23,485 nt of DNA. Origin: Bacteroidota bacterium (GTDB taxonomy: Bacteria; Bacteroidota; Bacteroidia; Bacteroidales; Bacteroidaceae). Shown piece by piece: positions 23,166 through 23,485 of this stretch. Both the position numbers and the translations under genes were made by a program. Each line of letters opens with the position of its first letter. The first letter of the stretch is position 1. Location: NCBI GenBank assembly GCA_023458215.1, contig JAEXAJ010000141.1:1-23485 (forward strand), written 5' to 3'. The notes under the pieces were generated by a model. The model was given only the letters and a program-made list of their open reading frames with translations. It was not told where the DNA came from and did not search any database.

Positions 23166-23485
23166 ATGAAAGCAGGTAGTTTTTATCAGAACTATCGGGA
23201 GGTGAATCTCCTGATAGTTCATTGCAGCGCAACGCGTTGTGACCGTAACTTCTCAGTAGAGGCACTCCGTCACTGTCATCTGGCCCGGGGCTTTGCGGGC
23301 ATCGGTTATCACTTCTACATCACCCGCGATGGCGAAGTACATGTTTGCCGGCCGGTGCATCAGATTGGCGCCCATGCTACAAGTTGGAATGACAAAAGCA
23401 TAGGCATCTGCTACGAAGGGGGGCTTAACGAATCAGGACAACCCGCTGATACGCGTACGTATGCGCAAAAATGTTCGCTTCTCGA
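23166..23485 (+). CDS. N-acetylmuramoyl-L-alanine amidase (3' end cut by window edge)
   Basis: The open frame of 106 codons runs off the right edge. It shows the Amidase_2/PGRP fold of T7-lysozyme-like enzymes: LLIVHCSAT with the first zinc His, ARGFAGIGYHFYITRDGEVH with the catalytic Tyr region, and HQIGAHATSWNDKSIGICYEGGL. The last zinc ligands lie outside the window. It cleaves the bond between muramic acid and the stem peptide. No signal peptide is visible at the ATG at 23166. An in-frame GTG at 23202-23204 preceded by GGGAG could be the real start, since relatives usually begin just before the LLIVHCSAT strand. That GTG lies in the loop of a strong hairpin (23189-23220). Confidence 0.88.
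   Translation, partial: MKAGSFYQNYREVNLLIVHCSATRCDRNFSVEALRHCHLARGFAGIGYHFYITRDGEVHVCRPVHQIGAHATSWNDKSIGICYEGGLNESGQPADTRTYAQKCSLL
23189..23220 (+). other. 13-bp RNA stem-loop at the start of the amidase gene
   Basis: GAACTATCGGGAG (23189-23201) pairs with CTCCTGATAGTTC (23208-23220), with a 6-nt loop (gtgaat). One position is a G-U pair, which can form only in plus-strand RNA; on the other strand it would be a C-A mismatch. It covers the GGGAG/GTG alternative start, so it could hide a ribosome binding site. Confidence 0.55.

Overview
The window looks like a chromosomal segment of a Bacteroides-type gut Bacteroidota. Supporting signs are a Mfa/fimbrillin-type lipoprotein, DUF4248, HU-like and 'smalltalk' genes next to a phage-type amidase, an exact Bacteroides-style TAnnTTTG promoter element, weak Shine-Dalgarno sequences, and an AT-rich polysaccharide locus beside a more GC-rich primase gene. 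The species cannot be named from the sequence alone.

Right part (about 18.75-23.49 kb). A plus-strand module carries a Bacteroidales-specific hypothetical protein (18852-19859) and a zinc-finger/TOPRIM/RecA-fold primase-helicase (19924-21915). These are followed by a four-copy 22-bp degenerate tandem repeat, a convergent DUF4248 gene, a HU-like DNA-binding protein, a 35-residue 'smalltalk' membrane peptide and an amidase cut by the right edge. Such genes often flank Bacteroides capsule loci.

Left and centre (about 18.74 kb down to base 1). Everything is on the minus strand with very small gaps or overlaps, so it reads as one long operon. After a frameshifted HTH regulator come a GT2 glycosyltransferase, Wzx-type flippase, pyruvyl-transferase-family protein, hexapeptide acyltransferase, NodB-type deacetylase, Wzy-like polymerase and GT4 glycosyltransferase. 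Two OmpA-domain proteins follow, then a DUF354 protein, a WbpI-like UDP-sugar 2-epimerase, Wza outer-membrane export lipoprotein and Wzc tyrosine autokinase. Together these describe a Wzx/Wzy-dependent capsular or exopolysaccharide system. No UpxY/UpxZ antiterminator genes and no initiating sugar-1-phosphate transferase are visible.

The surprise is at the 3' end of the operon. Directly after wzc (6-nt gap) sit a nucleotidyltransferase (PF14907-like), an unlisted 56-residue peptide with a charged leader and Gly/Trp-rich tail, a fimbrillin-family lipoprotein, a PqqD-like protein and an HprK-like kinase cut by the left edge. PqqD-like (RRE) protein, HprK-like kinase and nucleotidyltransferase are accessory enzymes known from lasso-peptide clusters. 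I infer a capsule-linked ribosomal-peptide modification system. Its remaining enzymes, if present, would lie to the left of base 1.
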